Source: Phalacrocorax aristotelis
Lineage: Eukaryota; Chordata; Aves; Suliformes; Phalacrocoracidae
DNA: 64,000 nucleotides
NCBI RefSeq assembly: GCF_949628215.1
Contig: NC_134297.1
Coordinates: 930,001 to 994,000 of the forward strand
Direction: 5' to 3'
Shown: piece after piece, positions 13,121-25,528 of the stretch
Numbering within the stretch: the first letter of the stretch is position 1
Layout: every line of letters starts with the position of its first letter
The notes under the pieces: generated by a model
The model's input: only the letters and a program-made list of their open reading frames with translations
Database searches by the model: none
What the model was told of the DNA's origin: nothing
Program-made: the position numbers and the translations under genes

Positions 13121-15120
13121 AGAAGCAGCCGAGGGACTTTTTTCTGTTTGGGAAAAGAAAAACTGCCATAAATTTATTTACTTAAAGGATTTCTCACCAG
13201 AAAACAGCCCCTCGAGACTCCCATTTTCCGAGAGTGAATCTCTCACCTAATCACAAAGTGCTGCTATTTACTGTATCTGCTATCAAGGCAGGCAGTCTCC
13301 GTCCCGCCTTTCCTAACATCTATTTACCAAATCCATTTGCAAGTCTAAAATTTAATCAGCCAGGTTTCATCTTAGAGGCATTAACATTCAAATGGGACTC
13401 ACTCCCAGAGCCAGAGTAAACCCACGACTGGGGTGGGGGGGGGGAGGGAGCCGGCGCATTAATAACGGGCGCCTCCGAGCCGAGCCGGGCAGCTCTCTGC
13501 TCCCCAGGTAGCTACGCTGTCAGTTACCCACCGGCCTGGAGCCAGGCTACAAGGGGTGACAAGGGGCACGAGCACCACGTCCTGGTGGGCAACACACAGG
13601 GTCATCCCGAGGCTCCCACGCGAGGGGCCCCAGCAAGAGGTGGATGGTAATTAAAGCAGTGGTCCGCACACCGTCTTGGTCCACCTTCTCAAAACCTCAT
13701 TGCTTTGCAATGAACCCCCCCAAAACAGCAGGGAAATCCTCTCGGGAGGGATGGAAAGGAACTGTTCCCAGCCACCCCGCTGCACAGCGCATGCCTCACG
13801 GGAGGGATTCATTAGCTAATGCTCATAAAGCGTGGTTTATGGCCTGTCCTTCTCATTGAAATGGATGGGAGGTCTGCACTTGACCTCGGTGGGAACAGGA
13901 GACAGTTGATGACAGGAGCCAACAGTATTTTATACGAACCAGATTAACAGGCCCTGTAAAGCAACCAGGCTGCCCGCAGGACGGACGGAGGCCGTCTTCA
14001 CTCAGAGGAGCGTACAGCTAATGCGAAGCAAAATTTAGCAGCTTCATCAGAACAGGGAGGAGCGCATCTTTTACTGAATTTCACGGGATCTTAGCACATG
14101 GGCAGCTGCCCTGCGGACAGCCCCGGTGGGTGCACCATCCCAGCTGGGCACGGAGTGATGCTCCGCACAGCCCTTGTCCCCACGCTGCCTGCCACAGCTC
14201 TGTGCTGCCATCCCTGGGGGCAGGCAAGGACAAACAGCAGGTTTCAGGCCGGCTAAACTTTCTCCTCTTATGCCAATCCTCATTTAGCTAATCCTCTGGC
14301 TCCCTCCAGAAGCAGAGGAGTTTGGCCAGGATGTCTGGCGTGCCATGAGGAATCCAGGATCATTAGGTGACGTTTCCCCTCCCCTGCGCCTGGCCGGGGC
14401 CCCCAGCACTGTAATGAGGCCCCTGCTCAGGCTGATACCTAGGATGTCAGGCATCATCGGGGCTTCTTTCATTATCCTCACCTCTGTCTCCAGCACTGAC
14501 AGATTTAAATTATTTGCACCACTTTCTTGCATATCTCATTAGATTTGCTCTGGTGCCTCTCGGTGGCACCTGCGGCAGGAGCCAGCAGCACTCGGGACCT
14601 GCCAGGGCTGGACCGAGGCGATGCGGCTGCCGAGTGGTGCCTTCAGCTCTGCCCCACGCCGGGGCCAGCCGGGACGTGCTCAGCAGGCAGCCGGGGCAGG
14701 AGCCAGCACGGGGCAGGGCAGCTGCACACAGACAACGACATACAAGGCTCTCAGAAACATCAGGGGTGAGCAAGGGTGACGTGCTAGTTCATCTGTGCTC
14801 CAGCTCCGAGAGGGCGAGCACGTCCCGGGTCTGCAAGCGGGGATGCTCCATCCTGCGCACTGGGTGCCGGCCCAGCAGCAGCCTCTCTCCTCCTGGAAAT
14901 AACCTTTGCTGTGCTTTATTACAAGCCATAAAAAGAAAGAGAGTGAGTATGAGTGAAGAAAGGAGAGACATTATGTGTCTCACTGTGATAGCCTGTGATG
15001 TCTTCAACTCCAATAAATAAATAAAGGAAGAAATATTCCCCTGGGTCCCTCTGACATATCTAATTGATATCACTAGGGATCTTCCATGAAGCAAACAGGA
15101 ATCTAATCTATTGCCTCGTA
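13121..15120. other. Non-coding segment with islands at 13.13-13.40, 13.8-14.06, 14.48-14.55 and 14.88-15.11 kb
   Basis: The island at 14.34-14.55 kb mixes GC-rich and homeodomain words (ATCATTAGGTGACG). The 14.88-15.11 kb island has GAGACA-TTATG-TGTCTC, a small dyad. No exon supported. Confidence 0.45.
13430..13448 (+). repeat. G-rich low-complexity tract
   Basis: GGGGT followed by ten G, A and GGG. Such runs are prone to sequencing length error. Confidence 0.8.
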
Positions 15121-15339
15121 CAGCCAAATGGAAACAGCGGGGTGGCTGCCACCGAGCCTCCAGCTCCTGACAGGGACGCGCCTAATGGAAGTGGAAACCG
15201 ATTACGGGCAGCCTGATATCCAAATAACAAATAGGGGGCCTGGAGAGATGGTTGTTGCGTTGGCTTTGGAGGGGAACTCCACTGATTTACCCACCCGCTC
15301 TTCCCCCACCGCGCTGACTGAACAAGGTGCTGGTTAAAA

Positions 15340-15560
15340 TCCCGCTCGCGTCGGGCGCCTGCGCCAGCGCGTGCCCAATGCACGGGCGTGCCCGAGGGGG
15401 ACATCAGCCCCGCACCCGATTCCTGCCACAATTGCGCCGGGGCCGTCCCGGGAGTAACTGCGCGGGCGGGCAGGGGGGAGCGGCCGGAGCCACAGGGCTC
15501 TGCCCCAGCCAAGCGCTGCTCGCAGCGGGACGGCTTCGACAGCGGCAGGGCGAGGAGCAC
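15340..15560. other. CpG-dense block
   Basis: Many CpG in GCTCGCGTCGGGCGCCTGCGCC and following bases; flanked by AT-rich islands at 14.88-15.11 and 15.84-16.22 kb. Confidence 0.6.
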
Positions 15561-16036
15561 CCAAAGCCCTGCGAGAAATGCTGTTTTCTGGAGATTCCCC
15601 GAGAGAGGGGAAGGAAAGCAGCGGCTGGAGAGGAGGTAGTAAGGCACTGGAATTTTCCGGCTGCCCCCCCACCGTGGAAAGCGCCGGCACCGACGTGAGC
15701 AGACGGGCTTTGCTGAAGGCTCGCTCTCGTCTGGCACGCTGTCCGGAGGAGCAACGTGCGAGCGGCGGCTGGCGCCGTGCAGGAGCCCTGCCTCTGTGGA
15801 GATGCCCTCAGCCACATCGACTGCCACCTCCCACCTTCCTTGTTTAATTAACTCCCTCCTGATGTAGGTAATGGAGCTCTGGAGCTCTTAAACAAAGATT
15901 TAATCAGCCCAGGCTCTGCGCTCGCAGCAACTAGCTCCCTTTGTTAGATTGGTGTGAAATCCAGGGCATGGCTAGCCCGTGACAACATCCTCACTGTTAA
16001 TAGCTTCCAGCATCCCGCGTGTCCCTGGATAGTCCA

Positions 16037-16068
16037 GCACAGAGTCCTTTGGACTCTCTTCTCTGTGC
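16037..16068. repeat. Nested inverted repeat
   Basis: AGAGTCC-TTT-GGACTCT (16,041-16,057) is enclosed by GCAC and GTGC, so GCACAGAG also pairs alternatively with CTCTGTGC (16,061-16,068). Two mutually exclusive stems share the AGAG arm. Confidence 0.7.
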
Positions 16069-17280
16069 ATCAAAGAGCTGCTCGGGTCATTGATTTTTAG
16101 CATCATGCAAATCGAGTCTGCGGGGAGCTGGCAGCTCCAGTGCATTATTATTTAGGATGGATAAACTCTTATCCCGAGTTCACAGCACCTCACCGAGACC
16201 AAGGGAGGGTTTTTGATTTATCATGATTGCTTGCAGTCCTGCAGAGGAACCACAACAGAAAGCGGAGGGGAGGGGAAGCCGGCAAAACCACTTCCATCAC
16301 GAGGCCCTGGCAGGAGAAGGGTGCTGGACCAGAGCACTATCCCAGCCCAGTCTCCTGCTCCCCTCCAAAGGGCAGAATTCATGACCTCCATCATTGGCTT
16401 TGCAGGGAGCAAAGAAACAGTCGGAGACTTACACCAAGGGAACGCCCGACAAATTGCCACTGCGGCACGTACGACAGTGCACAGCCTCGCGAGCCCCCCA
16501 TCCTCGCGAGCCCCCCATGCTCGCAGCCAGGCGCCCCTTGCCAAGCACAAGCCGGCCCCAACGCACGCAGACGGCGCCGCGCTGGCGGCGCGAACCGCAC
16601 CGAGTCCCTGCCAGGTTCGCAAGCCATCTCCTTCGGCGACTGACAATGAACAAGACAGCGATCTATTGGCAGCAAGCAGACATTCAAAGCCACCCCAGAC
16701 CCCTCTCCCGCCCCCAGCCCGCTCTGCCCCCGCCAGCAGCGCCTTCCCGACCTGAAGCGAATTGCAGATAGATTGGCTCCCAGTAAATGGCAATAGCTTT
16801 GCCGAATGCCATCTTAATAAGTGCATCTCCCAGCCAGGGGTGAGAAGCAGCAGCTGAAGCGCTGGCGTGGATGTCAACTTACAAATGAGACATCCAACTG
16901 CTTCATTTATTAGAGGGAATCAATTCGACTTTTCATATTCACCAGGAGTTTCAGGCAGGAAGGACCCCATCAGCAGCCTGCACTCAACCCCTTGTGCTTC
17001 AGCTCGATGCAACGCACAGCAAGTGGGGAGAAGGGAATGAGAAAAATCTCTCCCTGCACAGCATCACTGGAAAACACCGACGTTCTCCAAGGCCACAAGG
17101 GGAACAAGGAGGGGAGCACGCTGAACACGCTCGCCCCATCCTCCCCTTCACCCCGGCTCTGCTGGGGCAGCTCCAGCGGGCTCTGGGGAATCACAGCCAG
17201 AAGATGGGCTGGTTTTGTGGAGCACTGTTAGGCTACGTGTCCCAGAGCAGCAAACAGCATGTTGGTCAGTGAAAACATAG

Positions 17281-20080
17281 AACTGAACATTTAAAAAATA
17301 AAAATCACCTAAGTGTCCTAAATTCCTTCTCCAGCAAGCACAACTGGTGGGCCAGCAACCGAGACGGCAGCGGCGCAGCACCCAAACGTTGCGAGGGAGC
17401 CCGGCTTTGCCTCCCTGCACACCAGCGTCTCTTCCCGGCGATCAAAGCCGGCGAACGCGCGCTCTGGTTTTACAGCGTGCAGGGCCTCATTAGGCTAAAG
17501 GGGGCGAGGGGAGAGGGGTGCCGGCTCCCTTCACAATGCGGAGTTCCGCTCTGCCCTTTAGATGAAGTTAACGGGTTGTGCGTGTGCATGCGGTTTAATC
17601 CTCCAAGAGCTGTAATTGCCACTGTACAAAAATATTACAGGTCACTGGAAGCAATTTAATGATAATAAAAATTTTTAAAAAAACAGGAAATGAAGCAGCT
17701 GCCATCCTTGATTTTCAGGCTTCTTTATCATGCAAAAGCCTCCTGTTCATTTCCCCACAGACAATTAACCTATCTGCAACTGCAACAAAAAGCCCTCCTC
17801 ATCCTCCCCTGCACCCCACGCTTGCTGGTGTGGGGACAGGACGGGCGCTGAGCTGGAGGGAGCAGGAGCCAGCCCCAGCAGTGCCGAGGCAGTGGTCCCA
17901 GGGCACCGCAGCGCCCGGCAGGGCCCCTGCTCTGCCCAGGTGGGCAAGCCGAGCCCGCAAGGCAGTGCCATTGCTTGCACCTCTCCGCAGTCCGAATCAG
18001 AGCTCCCTGCCTGCCCCGCGCCCCGATGCTGCTGCTGACCTCCTTACCAGCGCTGCAGGCTCGGTCGGTGCCTGTGCAGGTGAATGCCTGCAGTCCCCCA
18101 CCCAAGCTGGCCTCGCAGCCGCTTCCCAAGACGATTCAAGTGGGCAGCTGCAGTTTCTCTGCCACTTTAACCCCTCCCCTGCTCCAAGCGGAAGGCCATG
18201 GGCAAACCGACCCCTTTCCAAGGCACACAGAAGACTGAATCGCTCAGCTAAGGCCACTGATGTTCATAAAAGTGCCCTGGGAAGGGGCACATCTATCCCT
18301 GCCTCCTGGTTTCCTGCATCTGGGGCTGGGTAGCAAGAGGAGGAGCAGCTTTTCCCTCCATCACACTGCTCAGGATGGACCCCGGACCTCAGGAAACATC
18401 AAGGGGATGCTCACAGCCAAACTTCTCACTCTCCGTCCAGTTCCTGATGCCACCAGTCCCCACACAGACATCCAGCTGCCCCCCACCCCTCTGCTTTCCC
18501 CCAGGTACCCAAAGGGGAACAACCACTTTAAAGCATACCTGCAACACAACACATAATCACACTCGTGTCTGTTAATTAACAAATAAATCAAGCCTGTCTT
18601 GCCAATTAAGAAAAGGTAGCAAGTGTTAGGCTCCTTGCAGGATGCCTTTCCCCGCTCCAGCGGACTGATGGTGTTTGCTACCAGATGTGCGAGCGTGCGC
18701 AGGGGGAAGGGCTCCAGCAGCAGCCGCCATCCCCTCTGCCGCGTACAGCCCAGCTCCAGGCACCCCAGAGCTGCTCGAGAGAGACATCTGTAGGCAAAAC
18801 ACCGGGAGAGCCCTGCAGACCCCCGAAACCCACCCAGCACAGCCCTGGCAGGGTGTCATAGGGAAATGCCACAAGCACCGCAAGGGAAGGGATGAAGCCA
18901 GGGCTTGCGGGCAGCCGGATCAGGGGCCGGGAGCGTGGCCCCATCACTTGCTGTCCCCACCGAGGCCGTGGCGAGGAGCACCAGGGAAGGTCACGCCTCT
19001 GGGGAGCATTGCCACATCTCACCTAACATGCCAGCCATTAGGGAGCTGTCACATCCTCTCCCAGGCACTTGTAACAAGAAAGGGGAAGGAAAAACACAGA
19101 GCTAAATTAATCCTGATGACAAAGATAATAACAAGATCAGGAAACAGTGCAAAATGAATCCATTATAATTACAGTGGTAGCACTGTCGGCCCCAAGGTCT
19201 TCCTCCAGGGCTGTGGGAAGCTGAGCGAGCCCAGTGCTCACGCGGTGGGTGCTGGGCACACAGGCCGATCAGCTCTGCTGAGCAAAACATTCTCAGCCCA
19301 TAGAAGACCCCTCTTCTAACAGCCAGGGACATGGTGATTCTTACGAATAAAGGGGGCTTTAAAGCATGCAGCAAACCCATAGCACATCATCTGCTTTGCC
19401 ATTGCATTTACAAGCCAGACCCTGTCCCCCAAACCCTCCCCCAACAGCTACCGAGACCCATCCTGTGCCCAGACCCTGCCGAATCTGGGGTACAGCCCAG
19501 TCCAAACAAATGCAGCGCAGAGTTTCGGCGTCACCGTTGGGTTTTCCGGCTCCAGCTCCCCGCAAGGTCAGCGGCGCCGGAGCACGTGCCTGCGGTAATC
19601 GGCAGAGCCGGGCGTAGCGCGCATGCCTGCCTCACCGGTGCTACTTTCCAAATGACCGAGTGATAGCATTGGGCAATCTTTCACCTCTCTTCAATCTCTT
19701 CAAACACTGACTAATTAATCTTCCCAACCAGAGCCTGGCCAACTCTTTGTCACAAATGATTTACCCTATGCGCTTGGCCCTTCACTTAGCTCAGTAACTG
19801 CAATCAGATAGATTTTAGTGAATTGCTTTGTTATTCACAATTGCTCAGTGAACCTCTATGTGAGCTTACTGTGGTTTCCGGGCTGTTCAGAAGCGTTTGC
19901 TTCGTTTCTCTCGCCCTTTTCTATGCCACGCTAACAGCCCTGTGCTTCAGTCCTCCAGACAAGCGGCTGCACTTGCCTTCCTGCTTGGAGGGGTGAAGTA
20001 CAGCAGCCTCCAGGTGGGAAGGTGGCTGGAACCCCTGCCGTGCAACACACATGAGCCAAGCCTTTGCCTGTTGAATTCTT
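17281..20080. other. Non-coding segment with islands at 17.56-17.77, 18.53-18.62 and 19.64-19.91 kb
   Basis: The 19.64-19.91 kb island contains CTTTGTTATTCACAATTG, a facing pair of SOX-like words. The rest is GC-rich without exon signal. Confidence 0.45.
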
Positions 20081-22319
20081 ATGGGCAGGAATAAAGCTGC
20101 ACAAACCCCTAGAGCACAAAAATCAGTAGTCACTGCTACTACTGAAGAGAAACGTGGCTTGCCTCTTTGTCTGTCTGCAAATGCAGACCTCCCTGTGAAG
20201 GGGGGCAAAGCCATCGACCAGAGAGAAGCACAGTCTGGCCACAGAGGGGGGCAGCACCCGAAACAGGAGGGTGTGCACCCCCACCTCTGCAAGGTGAGAG
20301 CGGCGCAGCCACGCGAGCAGCAAACCCTTCGGCAGAGCCCAGCAGCACCACAGCTTCGTGGCCTCCCGGTCCGGCCGCAGCAGCCTGAGCGCCACAACGG
20401 GTAACAAGACTTTCTCGCTGGTGCTGCTCTGTCCCCAGCATCCCTCTGATCCCTCATGGCCCCCCCGCATCTCCCTTTCCCCTGCAGAAGGCACCACCAC
20501 TGCTGACTCCCTTGGCGGGCAGCGCTGGGGCTCCAGCGGCTCCCTGCTGCGCAAACCCTCCAGGACAGGACCGCAGGGAGCCCGTCGGGGTGCGAGGAGC
20601 ACAGCCCGGCCGTGCACAAGCAGCCCCTGACTTTCTGGGGCTGCAAGCATCTCCCTGGCCATGCCATGGGAGCAGAGCAGTGCTGCCTGTGGCTCCGCTC
20701 AGCAGCTCCTGGCAGGAGGCTGCCTCCTTTGATGCCCTGTCCAGGGCACCGAGGGGAGCGAACAGGGTCCCGGGGCCCTTTCTCCTCGTGCCACGCAGGC
20801 ACTTGTCAGAGCTAGGCAATGGCGACACTGTTATTATACATGGCCTCAAAGCCCATTCAAGGCACTGGAAGATGAATTATGTTTCATTTATATCAAAGAA
20901 GCAATCTTGGAGCCCATTTGTGATCAAATTTGCTGTCAGAGAAACTTTGCTTTATCTCATTACATCTGATATCTCTTGGCTTCTTGTCCTTGAGACTATT
21001 AAAGTTTAATGTCAAATTCGAGATGAAATGGAATCGTTGCTGTATCATCTCATCAGGACCCGGTGCGCCCCGTCCATCCTCATGGTCCTGACAACTCATT
21101 ACAGTGGGGCAGCTGGGGGGAGAGAAGCTCGAGGGGAGGAAGCCTTCCTCCCCACGCGCTGGAACCGGGGGGCTGCGAAGGAGGGCGAGCCTGGCTCCGT
21201 GAGGGGAATTGGTGCTCACCCCTTGCCAGGGTGGGCAGCTCTGGCAGCCCCTTGTGGGGCAGAGCATCAGCCAGCCACCCTGAGGAGGTTTGTCCCTGCA
21301 GTAGCTTCAAGAAGTGAGGGGACCGGGGGGGCGAGGGGAATTGGCAATGGAAAGAGCTGGCACAGCCCACCACGGCCACGCTGCTGCTCCTCACGCCCAG
21401 CCGTGCTGGGGATATCCGAGCTGCACACCCAGGTAATCCCGGTCCTGAAAGCCATCAAACGCTTGCACTTCGGTCCTTCGGAGACCAAGCTGGGCCCATA
21501 GCACAGCGAGGAGTTTGAAATTCAGAGCCAGGCTGGAAAACAGACCCCTCTGAGGTGAAACATCCTTTCTGGATCATTTAGTCTTTGTACAATCCTGTTT
21601 CCTGCAAAGACTAAATACCTTTGATGATAGGCTTTAGTTGGCTCCCAGGAGGCTTTCCTGGAGCTAGCTCGTGCAACCTCCCAAATATGTTGTGCAGAAG
21701 GGTCTGCTGGGTCTAGATTAAAGTTAGTCCTCCTTGACTGATCCACAGAAGCATTCAAAGCCAAATGCACTGCGATTTTTCAGCTCGCCAGCAAAATAAC
21801 TCACAGATGCCGCTCTTCCCACACCCCCAAATACAGACAACGGGGTTTCTGCCACCATGGAGAGGAAAAGGATAGCAGCAGAGCACGATGCTTGCAAGGG
21901 CAGCACGCTCTCCTCCTGCAGAGGCAAGGGAGCGGGAGAAGCAAGCAGCAATTCCCCATCTCACCCGGACACACAACCCACAGCTCCCAGGCGTGGGGAT
22001 GCCAGCACGGGGCAGAATGTGCAGTTGAGGGGAGGGCTCGGAGGAGAGCCAGCATTTCCCTGGGAAATAAGCTGCTGAGAAGGAGTTAATACCCATTGCA
22101 GGAGAAAAGGAAAAAACATGAACAGAAACTTTCCAGCAGAGTCACTAGCACAATTCCTCTGCAATGTCAAAGCCCGCTGCAAAAGCGGGGGGAGAAGCAC
22201 AGAGACGTAACGGGGCAAGTTCTCCAGATACCCTCTCGTTTTCAAGGTGCCCAACCTTTGACTCTCTGGCTGGGAGTTTCAAAGCAGCCGAGGGACACGG
22301 AGGCACAATTCCTGCCTCA
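20081..22319. other. Non-coding segment; island at 20.82-21.03 kb and a 12-bp hairpin at 21.58 kb
   Basis: The island at 20.82-21.03 kb is AT-rich with GATATC and TTTATCTC words. The stretch 21.5-21.83 kb has repeat-like composition, but I could not assign a family. GC-rich otherwise. Confidence 0.4.
21576..21616. repeat. Perfect 12-bp inverted repeat with 17-nt loop
   Basis: ATTTAGTCTTTG (21,576-21,587) is the exact reverse complement of CAAAGACTAAAT (21,605-21,616). A wobble and an A-T pair continue the stem inward. It lies in unannotated, less GC-rich DNA that may itself be an old unrecognised repeat. Confidence 0.85.
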
Positions 22320-22735
22320 TCGCGAAAGTCTCAAGGAGTTCAGTCTCTCCAGATTAACAAAGGGAAGGTGATGAGGTGACTTGATCAAAGTCTTTAAATA
22401 CCTACACAGAGAGCTAAAAAAATTGATAAGAGAGTGCTCTTCACTCTAACAACAAAGGTGGGAAAAAAAAAAAAAACACAGTGGCTGGAAGTGAGAGCCA
22501 GGCAAACGCAGACCAGACATCGGTGCAGGCTTTACAGCGAGGGTAATTAAACACAGAGGAGCTTCGCAAGGAGGAGAGCTGGCACCCAGAAAGCTGTAAC
22601 CCCACTGGGGTGTTTGGGTAAAAAAATCTCCCCTAAAGGAAAAGCAGGGCAGGGAACTGCTCCGGCCCCTGTTACACGGGACGGACAACAAGAGCAGTTG
22701 CTCTCTGGCTGTATAATTTGTGGGAAAAGCTATTC
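22320..22735 (+). mobile_element. Ancient CR1-family LINE, 3' end fragment, sense orientation
   Basis: Ordered matches to the 3' part of old sauropsid CR1 elements are visible. They are TTCAGTCT, GAGGTGACTTGAT, AAAGTCTTTAAATACCTACAC, TTGATAAGAGAGTGCTCTT, ACAACAAAGG, CAGTGGCTGGAAGTGA, then AGCCAGGCAAACGCAGACC. After these come the hallmark GAGGGTAATTAA and a late GGCCCCTGTTACACGGGA block resembling the GGCCTGTGTTATGCAGGA of these elements. Many substitutions and an internal A14 run (22,463-22,476) show it is old. No coding capacity remains. Family recognition is from memory of CR1 consensus features. Subfamily is not assigned. Confidence 0.82.
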
Positions 22736-24870
22736 CTTCTGAAGTAAGGGAAGCTGGCTGTCTAGGTCCCAGAGGTAAATAAATCTGGACACCTCTGTCC
22801 ACATAGCATGGAACGCTGACGGAAGCCACGCTCAAAGCCGAGCTAGCCAGGCCAGACCGAGGGGCCGCGTGGCTGGAAGTGAGCCCAGGTCCTGTGGCAA
22901 TGGGTCAGCCCCGGCAGCGCCCACATGTCCCTCAGTTCTCCAGCCTCTGCACAGAGCTTCCTGCAGAGATCAGTTCCTGTGATTTGTCATCGTGGGGGGT
23001 CAAACCGTTCACCGCATACTCTGCGGGCAATGCCAGAAGTTAAGCGAGGCAGAAGAGCGGTCCGAGGTGGGAAGCCACCGCTGCTGCCTGGCTCCAGCAG
23101 CATCTCACCAAGCCCGCGTCCCTCCGGAGCGACTGTGGCTTTGCGTTTGTTGGCGTACGTTTAACCATTGCAAGCGGTAAGCGCAAACATGCGAATGTAG
23201 CTGCGCTCCTAAGCGAGGCTTTGCCTTTCAAGAGGCAGCTTGCAAGAAGAGCAAGCGTAGCCTGACTCCATTTGCATCAGTAATTTAACAGAGACGATAA
23301 GCGATCCAACCCACGGGGGGCAATTCCCCAGAGGGAACCGTCACAGCAGCAGTGTTACGCACCATATTCTAAGAGCCAGCTCCTCTAGGCACCCAGCACA
23401 TAGGCCAGCAAACCCAGTCCCACCGGCAGACCCAGCCCACAACCTGTGAGGCCCCGCCGCCAGCCTGTCTCCCCCGGGATTACCGCAGGAGCCGGCACCC
23501 AGGGCAAAAGCTGCCAGGGATAAACACAAACTCCTTTCTTCAAAGCATCCAGCTGCTTTTCCAGCCTGGGCTAAACCTCCGGCATCAATAGTCGCTAAAC
23601 ACATCATCATCCACACTTAAAAGAATCAACAGCAGCCTTCATTAGGGCACCCAGGCAGGGGCCAGGGCTTTGCTTTCGTGCTTTTCTGTTTTTAATGGGT
23701 TAGTTATGGCACTTCCAAAATGAATGAACTCCGAGCCCAAAACCCCCAGCTCAATTGTCTGTTATTGCTGGCAGTTTATCAGCATTAACTGATTAGACTC
23801 AGGATGATGGATTCCCCTGCCTGCGACTGGTGCGAGGCAGAGGAAAAACCTCCTTTCCCTCAGTTTTCTCTGTCACCGAGCAGTAATTGCCATCTCTAAT
23901 TCTTCCCAGCCACCCCCCCACCCCAACCTCCAGCAGCAGCTTTTGTTTTCATCCTCTCGCAATCACAGAGAAATAATAATAATAAAATAAAATTCAAATG
24001 AGAGGGAGGCTCAGCCCCAGCAGAATTTAACTGATGATCATTACACTTTGGAATCTAAACTCTTTTAATTTCATTGTGTTTCACGGAGATGAATTATGAA
24101 ATTACGGCTGGCCAATTATAGATTGTGCCTTTGCTTTGTGTGCCTTTCAATTCCTCCCTCCCCTCCAAACACCCAGCTCTTGCCTTTGAGTGAAGGATTG
24201 ATAGAAAAGGGGAAACGCTTCCCTTTATTATGCCTGGAACATCTTCCGCCCATTGGGGAAAGGCAGCAGAGGGGAAAAAAGGAGGCCTGGGGAGCTTAAT
24301 CTCTTGGTTGCCAGCAGTAACTGGGGGCTGTGGCCCCCTGCAGCAGCCTCTCCCCGCAGGGTGGCTGTGCTGGGGTTCCCCCTGCCGCCACCCCGAGCAA
24401 GGAGCAGCCCAAGGATGCCCAGCGATGGCTCCAACCTCCGCGTCGCAGGAGCGCGGGACTGGCATCTCCAGGATCTGCATCCCTAGGGCAGGATTGGCAG
24501 ACCTGGGTCCAGTCTGGCAGGAACCGTGCAAACAGCCTTTCAAGGGTCTGTCACAGATCATGATTTGGAGAATCAAGGCCACCATCCAAGAGCCACAACA
24601 CCAGAGCACCACGCACCCAGACCCCAGGGCCACAGCCCCCCTGAGGGCCGAGACGTCAGGGTCTGGGCATCCTCACGCGGCTCACCCGCCACCAGCCTCT
24701 CCAGCGCTTCCGACTCCTCCAAGCGGGCTCGAAAGCCATTTGACACAACCCAACAGATGTAAGGTACATCATTCCTGTAATCTTATTAAGGGAAACTTTA
24801 AGGGAGCCTGTTCCTCAGGGCTCCAATAAAGGTTTCATGCATTAAATTCCTCCTTGTTTTGTTTCATTTG
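22736..24870. other. Non-coding segment with AT-rich island cluster 23.62-24.22 kb
   Basis: Contains an octamer ATTTGCAT at 23,270-23,277, AATAATAATAATAAAATAAA at 23,974-23,993, and the inverted repeat at 24,066. No exon supported. Confidence 0.45.
24066..24104. repeat. 9-bp inverted repeat TAATTTCAT/ATGAAATTA
   Basis: Exact arms are 21 nt apart inside the AT-rich island at 23,950-24,140. Arms of this length are expected a few times by chance in a window this size. Confidence 0.7.
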
Positions 24871-25477
24871 CTGCGAGGATTTTACTATAAGTGGAGCTTC
24901 GCCTGCTAGGAAGGGGAGAGATTTAAAGACGTTTGCAATGCTACACACAGGCTCACAAGTCTCTCCCACGCTGTCTGGTCCACTTAGGAGTTTACCTCTC
25001 CTCCTCCGGCACCGCCTTGCTGCGGCTGCGCTGCTGGGTGGCCCACAGCGAGCGGTGGGGGAGCCCCCGCACCCCTCCAGGCTGGCTTCGCCACCCCCCA
25101 GCACAGAGCAGCATCCGCACGGCCGCAGGTCAAGCCGGGCAGAGCCATCCCGCAGACCAACTCTGTCCCCTCGCTGGATGCAAAACGCTCCCCGCCATCC
25201 CGCACCACAAAAGAGCCTGGCGCAACTTCACAGCTAATTTTGAAAATAAAAATAAACAAATAGTGGTTGACAACTGGTGCAGCGCGAGCAGCCTTTGAGG
25301 AGCCTGGCGGTGAACGCACCGCTGGAACTGAGCACAAAGTTATCTCCTGTACCTTCCAGTGGTGTTTATTACAGAGCTGCCTTCCTTTTTTTTTTATTTT
25401 CTAGGGCGGAATGGGAAAATAAAACCTTTTGTAAAACGTCACTTGAAGAAAAATACATGCCACCACCAGAGCCTCAC

Positions 25478-25495
25478 AAAATAAATAAATAAAAA
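25478..25495. repeat. (AAAT)n tract
   Basis: About four AAAT units. A similar tract lies at 38,027-38,042. Confidence 0.8.
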
Positions 25496-25507
25496 GTGAT
25501 AAATTTT

Positions 25508-25528
25508 GTCTGTCTTAAAAAGACAGAC
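25508..25528. promoter_or_regulatory. Inverted SMAD-box-like hairpin GTCTGTCTT/AAGACAGAC
   Basis: Two 9-bp perfect arms are separated by AAA. Each arm carries the GTCT/AGAC half-site recognised by SMAD MH1 domains, twice. The element sits in an AT-rich island with poly-A/AAAT tracts. A regulatory role is inference. Confidence 0.35.

Larger units (their letters stand above)
15121..17280. other. Non-coding segment, CpG block then islands at 15.84-16.22 and 16.77-16.96 kb
   Basis: Contains an octamer ATGCAAAT at 16,105-16,112, the nested hairpin at 16,037, and a direct repeat GCGAGCCCCCCAT near 16,490-16,520. No coding evidence. Confidence 0.45.

Noticed and set aside
15108..15827. 239-codon minus-strand open frame
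   Set aside because: Runs through a CpG-dense block; composition and overlap with other frames argue against coding.
19921..20802. 293-codon minus-strand open frame
   Set aside because: Cysteine/arginine/glycine-rich low-complexity product, overlapped by open frames on both strands. Typical chance frame in GC-rich DNA.
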